Under the pieces are notes generated by a model. That model did not search any database, was not told the origin of the DNA, and worked only from the letters and a program-made list of their open reading frames with translations. DNA of 64,000 nucleotides, from contig JAOVFP010000002.1 of the NCBI GenBank assembly GCA_025738555.1, forward strand, positions 5,952,001-6,016,000. Direction: 5' to 3'. The translations under genes and the position numbers were made by a program. This DNA is from Cyathus striatus (lineage: Eukaryota > Basidiomycota > Agaricomycetes > Agaricales > Nidulariaceae). The stretch's first letter is position 1, and each line of letters begins with the position of its first letter. Shown here one piece after another: positions 36,103 through 47,305 of the stretch.

Positions 36103-37503
36103 ATGTTCTTCAGCTCTTTGGTCACTCTCGTCTTCGCAGCCGCAGCTCTTGCTACTCCCTTCAAGAGATTTGACGGTCTCAAGGTCGATGTCTCTGCACC
36201 AGGCAGCAGCGTTAGCTCTGTCAACGAGCTGAGGTTTACAGCCACCGTAACCAACACTGGAGCTGAATCTGTCAAGGTTCTCCGATACGGAACCATCCTC
36301 GATGACAAGCTCCCCACCAAGTCCTTTGTCGTCACCAAGGATGGCGCCGCCGTCCCCTTCACCGGCATCAAGGTATTATACACCGCCTTTTCTTTCGACT
36401 TGCTGCTAACCGAATGAATAGATCTCAGTCTCTTTGACCGACATTGACGACACTGCGTTCACCGTTATCCCAGCTGGCGAATCTGTCACCGTTAGCCACG
36501 AAGGTACGCTCTTTTATTAGTTTAACGATCAAGTTACTCATCAGAGTAGTCTCCTCTCTTTACGACTTTGCTTCTGCTGGCACTGGAAAGTACTCCTTCG
36601 AGCCCATCTCCAACTTCGTCGTTGCCGGCGCTGCTGAGAAGGTCACCTCTGTCGAGTCTGTTTCCAAGGTCATCGCTACCTCCTCTACCGTCGAAGTTGA
36701 AATCACTGGCGACATTGCTAAGCGCGAGCTCCCAAGAATTAACAAGCGTGCTACCGACATTTGCACCACCGCTTCTAAGAAGACATTCATTGATGCCAGG
36801 TTGGTCGTTTTGTGTTTGCAAAATTGCTTTTCTAACCCCAAACCACCAGCTACACCGAGGGCAAGAACCTGGCCAAGGTTGCTTCGTCGTATGTCACCAG
36901 CAAGGGGTCGAGCGATACACTCTACAAGTCTTACTTTGGATCCACCGCTACATCCAAGGTCACCACCATCCTCAACGCTGTTGCCAACGAGAGCTCTTCC
37001 TCCCGAACGTACGTAACTACTATTATCCCACCCAATTTTAATATTAACTATGTTGTATAGTCTTAGCTGCGTCGACTCTTACAGTGCCTGCAGCAGCGGT
37101 GTCATTGCCTACACAGTCATCTCCACCACCAACGTATGTTAGCGTCTACCGATGGCTACTCGCAGTGTTTGTGACTAACGAACCACAATAGATCTACTTC
37201 TGCAGCATCTTCTTCAACGAAGTCGCCACCGCCAACCTTTGCTCTGGCACCACTCTCCATGAGGTACGAAACCGTTCTATGGTATCGTAGAAACTATTCT
37301 AATCTGCATGTAGCTCACTCACGCAGTCGGCGACACTGATGATGTCACCTACGGCTGCTCTGCTGATCAAGCCCTCTCCGACTCTAACAAGATCAAGAAC
37401 GCAGACAACTTCAACGTCAGTCCTTTCTTTTCTTATCACACATCCCGTACTCATATTTCTGCAGTGCTTCACCACCCAGGTCTACCAGAACACCAAATGC
37501 TAG
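36103..37503 (+). CDS. Secreted deuterolysin-type metalloprotease (M35, aspzincin)
   Basis: Zinc endopeptidase of family M35, secreted. Eight exons: 36103-36372, 36422-36503, 36550-36799, 36850-37008, 37061-37133, 37192-37263, 37314-37415, 37465-37503. The start is the ATG before a signal peptide (MFFSSLVTLVFAAAALA). A propeptide follows, ending at a Kex2-like LPRINKR just before ATDICTTASKK. The zinc motif HELTH spans the exon 6/7 junction and the aspzincin GDTDDVTYG follows with the third ligand Asp. Several Cys (CVDSYSAC, IYFC, NLC, YGC, NC, TKC) suit a disulfide-bonded secreted enzyme. All introns are GT-AG and frame joins are clean, so it looks functional. The next gene is convergent, with 83 bp between stops. 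Family assignment is firm; substrate preference (for example peptidyl-Lys) is not decided by what I see. Confidence 0.92.
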
Positions 37504-37586
37504 ACAGTTCGATTAAAGATCTCTTGTACAATAATTTACAACTAAAATAGCATGTTGTTACAATCGCGAGCGAGTTTAAAGAGTGA

Positions 37587-38389
37587 TTAAGAGCCATATC
37601 TTACTTTCATTTTCAACACTTCGTCAATGGTCTTTTGGTCTATGCACTCGCCACGAGGCGCATCGAATCTAAATCCCTGCCTACACGAATCTGATGCCAT
37701 TCATTCCTCAGTAATCGATTTCAGAGCTGGATAACGAGGGACTTACGGATCATGCAAGTACCCCTTACACATTCAACAATTGCTGATCCAGGGAGACTAG
37801 CGCACACTACACCCTGCCCCAACGAAACGCACCCTCCACAATTATCGATGTCTTCGTAGGGAGCGATACACTCAACCCCGAGATCTTTAATGGGACTGAT
37901 GGGGCACGGTTGCATGTCATCGGGACATTCCGATGGCTTTTTTAAGTGTAAGCTTTAAGTCGTAAAAGAGGGGAAAAGGCACGTACGAAGGGTCTTACGT
38001 CTAGAACTTCTTGTTTACGACCTCTTCCGCCTCTTCCCGGAAATTTAATTTTAGGGCAGTTGGCCTGGCTTTGTGTTAGTATATGATAGAAAGAAGGGGA
38101 GGAGGGACTTACGGAGCACAGACCATCTTCTAGTTTATATGTACATGCACGATCTGGAATGCGCTGTTGATGATACTCTCAGTACTTATCCTAACCTGCT
38201 GCACTGCTCGTACCATATTGGACCCTTTTCGGCAAAGGCACTAAAAGAAAAGATAAAATCAGCACACATACGTTCGACAGCGAACTAGAAACATACTCTA
38301 TCTTCCCATGCAGAAAGCCCATACCCACCAGGGCACTGAGCAACCACCGCGCTGACGAAAGCAAGAAACACAACAACCAAAAGCTTCAT
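37587..38389 (-). CDS. Secreted Cys-rich CPL1-like protein
   Basis: The start ATG at 38389 gives a signal peptide (MKLLVVVFLAFVSAVVAQ) followed by CPGGYGLSAWEDR. Exon 2 (RCLCRKG...) follows a 57-nt intron. The middle exons around 38050-37990 are less certain, then PSECPDDMQPCP..ECIAPYEDIDNCGGC, GVVCASLPGSAIVECVRGTC and, after a last intron, MIHSCRQGFRFDAPRGECID. The order C..DNCGGC..C..LPG...V.C..G.C....C..G is that of the CPL1-like domain found in secreted basidiomycete proteins. The stop is at 37587-37589 (C-terminus KMKVRYGS). Role unknown; secretion is inferred. It ends tail-to-tail with the M35 protease and begins 170 bp from the VPS41 stop. Confidence 0.8.
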
Positions 38390-38559
38390 CCCAGCGCTGA
38401 ACTTGAAGGTGGGTTGCAAAACGGGGGAACGAAAAGGAATAAATAGGAACGGATTACGAGGTCCAGACGCAATTCATTATTGACATCACCCAATAGAATT
38501 CAATCCAAATGTAAATAGTGGTATATTATATGCTACAAATAAAAAATGGCTAGATCGTC

Positions 38560-41500
38560 TTAACGCACGACTAGTCCTTGGCTGATCTTGAAGCACACCG
38601 GACAGCCGTGTCGTAGTCGCCCCCGTATCATAGATTCGCTAGTAGAGTATCAGAAATGTTCGTAGTGAATGTAAGAAAGAACATACTATGCAATGCTCCC
38701 ACTTATCCCCCTCCCCGAGCCACTCACGGATCGCAGGATAGGATCAGGCGGGGGAGGTAACGTCTCTCCGTCAGTAACAGTAACACATCCAGCATGCACA
38801 ACATGCCGACACAGATAAAGGAATATCAACGATTGTGGATTATCCTGCAGTGACCTCGTACAGATCGGGCACGCAGTTTTTCCTATTATATTCCTCATCA
38901 GCCCCCTTCCTTTCACATAGAATATAAGACAACTTACCAGTAAGGAAAAACCCACTCCCTGACCCTTCTGCAGCCTCCTGCCAAACTCTGAACTATCCCC
39001 GTTCAAAATCGCCTGACACCCCTCAAGCAACGAAATTTGCAAATGGAAATCCTGCAATATCTTGATCAGGGCCTCTTTCAGCCCGGGAATCTCGAGGCCG
39101 TTCTTGATGCGTCGAATGAGGCGGACGGGACTGATTTCCACGCCGACGTTTTCGAGGAGGCCGCGTATGAATGCTGTAAGATGTTAGTTTGGGTGTTAAA
39201 AGGTAGGGAGAAAGGACATACTGGGTCGGGTTTCAGAGTACTTGAGCAAATCTTCCCAGAGCTCATCGTCATTCTGCTCTTTCGCAAACTCGATAGCCTA
39301 CACAGTATTAGCCTCTTCTCGACATAAATACACACCACTCACCCGATGAACATCACCCAACCGCTCAATAATAACAGTCAACGCCTCCTTATTATTCCCC
39401 ATCCGGCCAAGGATAAACACAGTCTCCAACACCAAGTCGCGCTCCTTGCATACTTTGTACGCCTATGCACTATTAATACCCTCTCTCTTAAAGGTAAGTG
39501 GGACGTACAAAGTCAAGGTGATAATCCGACGACACGCGAAGAAAGTCAATCAGTCGCGGCGTAGCGAACTCTGCGTACAATTTCACCTGTAACAATGTAA
39601 ATACAAGTCTAGGAAGGAGAAAGAAGTGACATACAAGGACATTTGCATACGGCGCTACCAGATTCGCGTCCTTCTGCACCAGTTCATCGAGGTAAAGGAA
39701 CAGATAATATGGCCTCTGCTCAAGTTGCGCCACGACTTTCGTCATCTACCCTACCCATCAGCCTCCCCCTTCAAGAGCAGAAAAGAAAAAGACAAACAGG
39801 AATAGAATGCAAATGATCAACCAACAACTGAATCGCCTCGCTCTTGCCCCCTTTTCCCCCACCCTCAGCCTTACGCTTCTGCATAAGCTCATGATCAAAT
39901 TCAACAAGCAGCAGAACCTGATCTGTCACATCCGTAAAAAGATTATTATCCTTTATCAGATCGAATACATTCGGTCTGCGAAGGCGGAGGAAGTAAGGGA
40001 GTGCTTTGCCCGGTTGGCGATTTGCCGTGTATCTGTAAACATTATTAGTACTGATTAAGAATGTGAAAAAGGACGCACAGTTCGGCCAAACACTCCATAA
40101 GCAATACACTCTCCCCTACTCCTGCCCCAGACCCAGCTAAAGTCCTCGACGAACCAGCAACCTTGTCCAGTTCGGCGCGCACAGCAAATATCACAGCTGT
40201 AATATCGTATATCTCCCTCGGCCATTCCTTGATAGTCTTCAACAGAGTCTACTCAATCGCATTAGCCAGGAAGAGCTGAAGGGGACATAAAACTTACCTG
40301 TCGATCATGACTCAAGAAATGAGCCAAAATCATCTCATAGACAACATGATCCAACTGCGGATTATCCGTAGGCACATACGGTATAATCGCTTGCAACTCT
40401 TTCCGATCTGCGAATAAAAAGATCCAGTCTTCCCATCTATGTGCGTCTACGCCGCATGCTTTGGGAGTTAACCTCGCCGCTTGGGCGTATTCGCCTTTCT
40501 TGACGAGGTGCGCTATGTATTTTTGCCCTATCGTGCGGACCGTTAGGTCTCCTTCTCCTTCTTTTTCCTTTTCATTCTGCACGTCTTTGGCGTCTTTGGA
40601 ATGCGTGTGAGAGTGCGAATGCGCATGTGTATGTGAGAGGTGAGGACGTGCTGGATGAGCTTGTGAATGCCCATGAGGATGTTTTCGTGATTTAGATGAA
40701 GATCTTGAAGAAGAAGCAGCAGTTTGAAGTTGCAGCTCCCCCTCGAGAACTTCAACCTCCTCCAATGCCTCCTCGTACCTCTCCCTCTCAACAAGCCATA
40801 CAATATGATCCCTCCGATCTCTCGGCTGGACCAGAACCAAGTCCCGCGGACTCAGAACAACGTATCTCCTATCTTCACCTTCGCCTCCTTCGTCATCGTC
40901 GGGGAACGCAGGGACAAGTATATAGTCGTTACACCCGAACTTTTGGAATTCGGAAACGGACAGCGCGTCAGCTGCCAACTCCTCCCCTGCCCTCGAGACA
41001 ATTCTCAGTTCGGGCCTTTCAGCCAATTTACGCGCTTGCAGAGTCCGATCGTCCGTTGGCTCGTCCAAGTTCCCCAAAGGCTCCGGGGGGGTGTATGTAA
41101 GAAGTAACAGTGAAGTCGGAGTCGTATTTTGTCTTTCGCTCTCCCTAGATATCTCTTTCCGATGCGAGGGGACAAGGGCACCAGGCGTATGCGCACAGTT
41201 GTAACTCTGAAAAAACCGTAGAGGGTGTGGAACGAGACCTGCTACCATCGCGTCTAATTCGAAACATGCGGTTATTTCGACGAGGAGGGGGGGTAGGCCT
41301 GCTGTTGTGCTGTTTGTTGGGTCTCGTGGGCGGTCTCGGATTCGGGCTACTTTTATATAGTTCGCCCAGGCTATTAGGAGGGTGGAGGAATCTTGCCAGT
41401 GCAGTGTGCATTTGTAGAGGTCTGCGCGGGGTGAGGAGGGTGGTCTGTCTATGTATGTTATTCGGGATTGGGAGTGGGTGTCGTATATTTTGACGCCCTT

Positions 41501-42299
41501 TGTTAAGTTATCAATATCCTTCTGTGTAAGTAATATGAGGGACGCACGAGATCGTTTGCCCATGCTATCAACCTGCCTTTCCAGCGCACTGTCCATATGG
41601 GCCCTTCACCGGAATGGAGAATTGTTTCCTTGTGTCCTAGCCATCCCTTTTCGCGGAGGATGAGGGAGCCGCTTAAGCCGCCGTGTATGACACCTCGGGT
41701 TGATCGTTTGGAAAAGTTGGGTTCGAGAGATAGTGTGCGGAGAGGCCGTTTATGGTCGAATGTGTACGATTCAGGGAGGGAGAGTGAGCGTATGTGGATT
41801 TGACCGTCTATACTTGCGCTCCCTACGAAATCGCCTGTTGGGTCGATTGTGATGTCGAGTATGGACGCCAGGTGGGGTTTGTAGGACTTTATACGCGTGC
41901 CGTCGAGTGTTAGAATGTGGATTATCCCTGCGTGGGTTCCTAGTGCCTGGTGCGTGTTAGAGTGGGATGGGGAGTGAGAAGAGAGAGTACCATGGTGTTA
42001 TTTGCTATTGCGAGGGCTGAGGCAGAGTCTTTCTTGAGGAGGTCGGGGAGGGAGTTTGTTATGCGAGAGTATTTCAGTGCGGGCTCGTCTTCATCATCAT
42101 CATCTTCTGAAGAGCCTTCGTCCTCTTCTTCATCTTCATTATCTTCACCTTCCTCCTCTCCCTCCCCCTCTTCCTCCTCTAGAGATTCTTCCCCCTCGGA
42201 ACTCTCCTCCTCACTGAGCTGCGTAGGACTTTCGGCAAACCCCCTCTCGGGACCCTTCTCCTTTCCCTTTCCCAAGCTCGAAGGTGAATCAGGTGACAT
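38560..42299 (-). CDS. VPS41: VPS41, HOPS tethering-complex subunit
   Basis: Subunit of the HOPS complex, which tethers vacuole/late-endosome membranes and takes part in AP-3 traffic. The start ATG is at 42299. The N-terminus has a strongly acidic stretch (Glu/Asp/Ser run, about residues 25-75), then a WD-type propeller (HILTLDGTRIKSY, ILDITIDPTGDFVGSASIDG, GPIWTVRWKGRLIAWAND joined by an intron to GVKIYDTHSQ). The hallmark YVVLSPRDLVLVQPRD and HIVWLVERERYEEAL lead into the clathrin-heavy-chain-repeat region. The C-terminus is a RING-H2: CPICTRSL, CRHVVHAGC, then after the last intron GCPVCFK; stop at 38560-38562. A His-rich insert (HSHTHS) lies near 40620. There are many short introns. Exon limits in the middle were not all fixed. 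It looks intact and is divergent from the nucleoporin gene. Confidence 0.9.
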
Positions 42300-42508
42300 G
42301 AATGAGAGGGTATATCAGCTCAGAGGTGCGGGGGCACGTTCAGCATGGCTTGTTCGAGACGACGTCAATAGGCTGCTTATGGGAGTTGTGTTTGGGTGTG
42401 TTTGGATTGGGGGGTGTTGCCTTCTGGACTGTTCGCGACGACGACGGCGACTTACTCTCCTCTACTACTTACACGACTTACACTACGACGCCATTTATAC
42501 GAGAATAA
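42300..42508. promoter_or_regulatory. Bidirectional promoter between VPS41 and NUP42-like genes
   Basis: Only 209 bp separate two divergent ATGs, so both genes must start from this stretch or the outer exons. No TATA box was recognised. Confidence 0.55.
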
Positions 42509-44692
42509 ATGGTAAATTCAACTCTAAGTATCATATCTAAACCTGACAAAATACGCAGGCAGTCTGTCAATTCTTCCTCCGGGGCCAATGCAAATTCGGC
42601 AGCAGCTGCAGAAACGAGCATCCAGGCGCGCGCCAGTCTGGGTTCGGTAGTACGTCCCCCTTTCCCTCCCTCCTCTCCCCCATCTTACTTACCTTACAAG
42701 ACCAATCATGGACAAACCCCCGCCCCGCCGACGCAAACACCAATGAAAAGCCCATCCTCCCCTTCAGCCAGGACAGCATCACGAACGATCTAACACCTCA
42801 AAGAGATAAACCCATCTGGCCTCTTACAAGCTATGGCCCAGCAAAGTACGAGCCGTTGCTTATATTTGGATTGGATGAGAGTCCGGAGGAGCTGAGAGTT
42901 AAAGCCTTTCAAGCTGGGAAGAGTGGGAATGTTAATGAATATGTGTGTTCTTTTTTGTTTTTGCATAAGGATGGTGATGAATGGGATATATGCAGCTATC
43001 GTATGAATCAAATCAGATATCGAAAGCTGAACAAGCTATTCAGGTACCCTTTCTCTCTTCCTTCTTTACTCACTTACTCACTGACAACGATAGAACGCGC
43101 GAAACAACGTATCACAAGCCTTCCAAACAGCCGCACAACATAGCCACGTCCCAGCACTCCTCGCAAACGCCTCAGCCTCCACCTCTACAAGCAGTGCATT
43201 CGGCGGAACCAAAACCAGTGCCTTCGGTTCAGGTAGTGCATTCGGCAGCGGAAGCGGAAGCACGTTCGGTGGCTCGAGTACAGGAAATACATTCGGCGGC
43301 AGCGCATTTGGTGGGAGTGGAACTGGAACTGGAACTGGAAGTACGTTTGGGGGCGGTAGCACATTTGGGAAATCCGCGTTTGGTGGTGCATCTACTACCA
43401 GTGCATTCGGAACGTCTTCATTCGGCTCGTCAGCTACTCCTTCTGCCTTTGGCTCCTCCACACCCGGTACAACTTCAGCATTCGGCTCTACAGCACCAGC
43501 TACAACTTCAGCGTTTGGCTCTACAACACCAGCTACAACTTCAGCATTTGGCTCATCTTCTACACCCTCCGTATTTGGCTCTTCCACAACACCGGCTACA
43601 ACTTCCGCATTTGGCAGTACACCCGCTACAACATCAGCATTCGGCACACCAGCAACAACATCCGCCTTTGGCGCACCCAGCACATTCGGTAAACCCGCCT
43701 TTGGACAATCAGCATTCGGTTCGACTACACCCGCACCAGGCACAGGAGCATTCTCAACACCCTCAACAGGTGCATTTGGCTCCACACCAGCAACAACCGG
43801 AGCATTCTCCACACCATCCACGGGCGCATTTGGTGCAACGAGCGCAGGCACAGGACAACCTGGTCAATCAGCATTCGGGGCACCTGCAACTGGTGCCCCT
43901 GTATCTGCTTTTGGCTCTTCCTCCTCTTCCACTCCCGCTTCTGCTTTCGGAGGAGGAACGACGACAAATACAGCAACGACAGGGGGAGCATTCGGTGCTC
44001 CATCTGCTTTTGGCGCTTCACCTGCGTTTGGACAGAGTTCACTGATTAAACCTGCGAGTGGGTTTGGTGCATTTAGCGGTGGTGGAGCTGCTTCTTTTGG
44101 TTCTTCTTCTGCTACTCCTACGGCTCCTGCTGCTAGTACGCCTGCGCCTGCAAGTACAGGAGGAGGGGCTTTTTCAGCGTTTGCGACTCAACAGCCTTCG
44201 GCTTTTGGTTCTTCTTCGTCTTCGACGCCTTCAGGCGCGTTTGGACAGACTAGTTCTCTAGGTGGCGGAGGGGCATTCGGTGGTGCAAAGCCAGCGGGAG
44301 GAGGGTTCGGATCAACGTCGACGTTTGGACAGCTCGCAGCAGCAGCTACATCAGCATTCACATCCACATCTGCATTCGGAGGTTCCGCCTCCGCATTTCC
44401 CTCCTCCACCCCCTGTACCTCTACCTCTTTCTCCACTTCCACCCCCACAGCACCCGCTCCCATACCACCCCCAACAACAACAGCACAAACACTCTTCGCA
44501 CCCGTATTCGCCCATCCGACGCCATACAAGCCTTCCGCATGGGATACTTTACTTCCCCCAGACTACGCGAGCATTTTGCCCGAGGGTGCTGTAGGCGCTT
44601 TTAAAGCGCCTAAATTTGGGTTTGTGTGGAAGGATGATACGGGGTTGGGGATTGGGGTGCCGGAGTGGGTTCCGCCTTTGGAGATGCGATAG
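42509..44692 (+). CDS. CCCH zinc-finger FG nucleoporin (NUP42/Amo1-like)
   Basis: Nuclear-pore protein on the mRNA-export side. Exons 42509-42511, 42559-42646, 42701-42942, 42996-43043, 43094-44692. The first exon is only the ATG. Exon 2 encodes the CCCH finger VCQFFLRGQCKFGSSCRNEHPG (C-x8-C-x5-C-x3-H). Exon 3 contains the family block PIWPLTSYGPAKYEPLLI and GLDESPEELR. Exon 4 has YESNQISKAEQAIQ. The long last exon holds dozens of FG/SAFG/GTFG repeats rich in Ser/Thr/Pro/Ala and ends with the conserved tail AFKAPKFGFVWKD..GVPEWVPPLEMR. All joins keep frame. The out-of-frame open frames over the FG region are shadows of its low complexity. Confidence 0.9.
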
Positions 44693-45380
44693 TTCGTGTT
44701 TTTTGTAGAATACATGGATTGTTTCGCTTTTTAATTCGATTTGTAATGCAGAGTTGGAATTTGTATGTTCAGAATCGTGGTGTAAGTTTGATGTTTGGTT
44801 TTTGCTTATTGGTTTTGTAAGTGGAGTTGTTATTGAGACCTCAGACTTGTCATTCATAAAAACAAAACAAAAAATTGATGTAGAATTTATAATCTATGCT
44901 TATATGACAAACATTGAATGGAAGTCAAACCTCTGGTCCCTGGAAGACAAGCAAGGATAGTTGCTTCACCATTGGTGTTCTTTATTTTACAATCATTAGT
45001 ATATTCAAATAAAACTTGTCTGGATCAATTTTGGGTATCTCTTTCTTTTGCAATTTACACAAGTTGAATAAAAGTGTTTAAACAGTCAAAGAACAGTATT
45101 GTGCAAAATAAATATCTGGAATCCGAAGAAATGAGATTGCTTATACACTCAGAAGCATCAACTTTGTCAACAAAAAGTAAGTAAGTAAATGACATAAATT
45201 TGTCTGAGACTCTGAAATGAGGAGTACATATTGAATAGAACATTAATAAGCAGTATGTCTACTAGAGGATGTAATACATTGATCAAGTTTGTGGGATTCC
45301 ATAATGGTGTAAGGAGGAGGTAGTATGGATTTCAAATAGCAGTGTATCAAATATGAGGATAGTTAGAATGGTTACCTTGT
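44693..45380. other. Intergenic, AT-rich
   Basis: 3' flank of the nucleoporin gene. No gene recognised. Confidence 0.5.
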
Positions 45381-45385
45381 ACTAG

Positions 45386-45725
45386 TAGGGCTGTACACTA
45401 TACAGTATACAGTATACAGCTGTAAAACATACAGTACTATATGGTATATGGCTTACCTGTACCCATACCATATGAGGGTAACTTTCTCAACATGTAAAAA
45501 TGGTATGGTCTCAATGATATGGTGTCTCTTCCACCAGAAAAAACCCTCTCAACAGCAACAGCAGATCCTATATTAAACACAAGTCATTAGTTTCATGTTA
45601 CTCATAAAGTGAAGTGTAGATTATAGTACCTGGAATGGATAATATGCTTGTTACAAGGTAGTAAAGGTTTGGAAACTGAGCTCAATGTTGAAGCTACCAC
45701 TCAAACAGATCACATGTAAAGTACC
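45386..45725 (-). pseudogene. hAT transposase C-terminus with element end
   Basis: On the minus strand an exon (about 45725-45630) reads FPNLYYLVTSILSIP. After a 62-nt GT-AG intron (45629-45568) it continues GSAVAVERVFSGGRDTISLR, the hallmark of the hAT C-terminal dimerisation region. Two stops lie upstream where related proteins have FEWW. The downstream end is a palindrome-rich tract (ACAGTATACAG words) finishing at TAGGGCTGTACAC (45386), a likely hAT terminus. It is decayed and 5'-truncated. Its terminus does not match elements A-D. Confidence 0.72.
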
Positions 45726-46066
45726 TAGTTTAGCACAATGTAATGTAAATTAAAATATAGTCTATTTCACTCACACCACACACACTCACTAAGATGATGC
45801 TCAGTGGGTAAGACTTGGATGCAAGATGCTTCTGGGTGAAGTATAGTAAAGAGGGGGTGTCAAAGACCAACATTCAAGAAGGAAAAACAAGCTTAGTGAC
45901 CACCTTGATGTGTGTTTTGATGTGCATTCCTTAATCTCAGACTTAGCACAGGCTTAGGACTTCACACTCTCATTGCACTTAGAATCTCAATGCTCACACA
46001 AATACTAACATGAACTTCTTGGGCACAGGAGACTGCCCTCATACTACTTGACTCTACCTATTAAAT
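45726..46066. other. No gene recognised
   Basis: AT-rich flank between the hAT relic and the outer chromovirus. Confidence 0.45.
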
Positions 46067-46071
46067 ATCAT

Positions 46072-46443
46072 TGTTAGCGACAGACGAGCAAAATACTCGA
46101 AGCCGAACTTAAACACTCGAACGTGAGAGAGAGATGAGTCTTATTGCTAATCTGGAATAAACTAGCACAAGAATGTCGAACTACTGACTAGAGAGACCGT
46201 ATTTATAGAAAGAACCATGAAGTAATCGCATGTACATTAACCTACACTACAACACATGTTACTGTGCTTCTACATTAAGAACTCATGTAATACGTATGGC
46301 CGAACTGTGCAACTGTGCCCACAGTTATGATGAGTAATGTATGTTGATACGCATGGTGTCCGCATTGTAGGTCATGTGACTATCACATGACATAGATAAG
46401 ATATGATTAGATAAAAGATTAGATAAGTGACGAAATCCTAACA
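46072..46443 (-). repeat. 3' LTR of outer chromovirus
   Basis: Plus-strand ends TGTTAGCGAC..ATCCTAACA. Preceded by ATCAT. Confidence 0.95.
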
Positions 46444-46456
46444 TTACCCCCCCTTT
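46444..46456 (-). other. Polypurine tract of outer chromovirus
   Basis: The minus strand reads TTAAAGGGGGGGTAA into the LTR start TGTTAGG; the plus-strand primer site for reverse transcription. Confidence 0.7.
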
Positions 46457-46503
46457 AAGAGTCGTGTCCTCACGACATTTCAATTGATTCTTCCGGTCGG
46501 GGT

Positions 46504-47269
46504 TGTTATATCCGTGTCCGGATACATCGTGCCGACGTTCCCACGTGACCTTCCAACATACCCGGTCCGTTCCCGGAACGTACCCGCTTCGGGTTTACAC
46601 TTCCCGACGTTCCCGCCCGGGAACGTACCCGGAACCCGTCGGGTTTTCTATCGGGTATCCCGGATACGTACTTTCTCTTATGACGGCCTCACCGCGTCAT
46701 CATTCTATTACTCCTCCCTTCCATTCCTACTTATACGTTTCATTATGGCCTTTGTAGATTAGTTCCTTATTCTTCATTCTGAGCGCGTCATTTGCGCCCC
46801 AACTCCGCTTTGCCAAGACTTCATTTCCTACTTACTCCTTTGACTTGTCCTTTGTATAATACTTCTACATTCGTATCTACAGGTTCCTACTTAGTATAAG
46901 TAGTCTTCCAGATGTAATAGGTAGTCTTTAGTATTCGTATCAACTCTGTACACTTTCTTCCTACTCTAAGTTCTGAAACCCGCTCCGGGTTTTCCTTCGG
47001 GTTTCTCTCCCACTACCTAGTGTAGTGGCGAAGCCTTCTCTTATACTCTGGAACGTCTTCCTTGGTTACATATCATCTTCCTCGAAATACGAACCATTCC
47101 CTGGGGATATCCAGGCGGCGCAGCACACAAGCTGAAGCCACGGTTCTTTCCGCACTTCCGCTCTACGTTCCCGCACCCGTACTCACTTCGGGTTTCCGTT
47201 ATAGTTCTCCCACACCCTCCGGGTGTCTTCGCAACCACTTCTAAACAGGAAGAGAATCGGTACGTAACA
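46504..47269 (+). repeat. 5' LTR of inner chromovirus
   Basis: TGTTATATCC..GTACGTAACA; contains CCCGGG palindromes at 46616-46621. Confidence 0.95.
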
Positions 47270-47305
47270 GTATACGAATACTGATACCTTGGATATCTCT
47301 TTATC

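Noticed and set aside
43078..44042. Long open frames in other frames and on the minus strand over the FG region
   Set aside because: Shadows of the low-complexity nucleoporin exon, whose frame has the conserved tail and finger.
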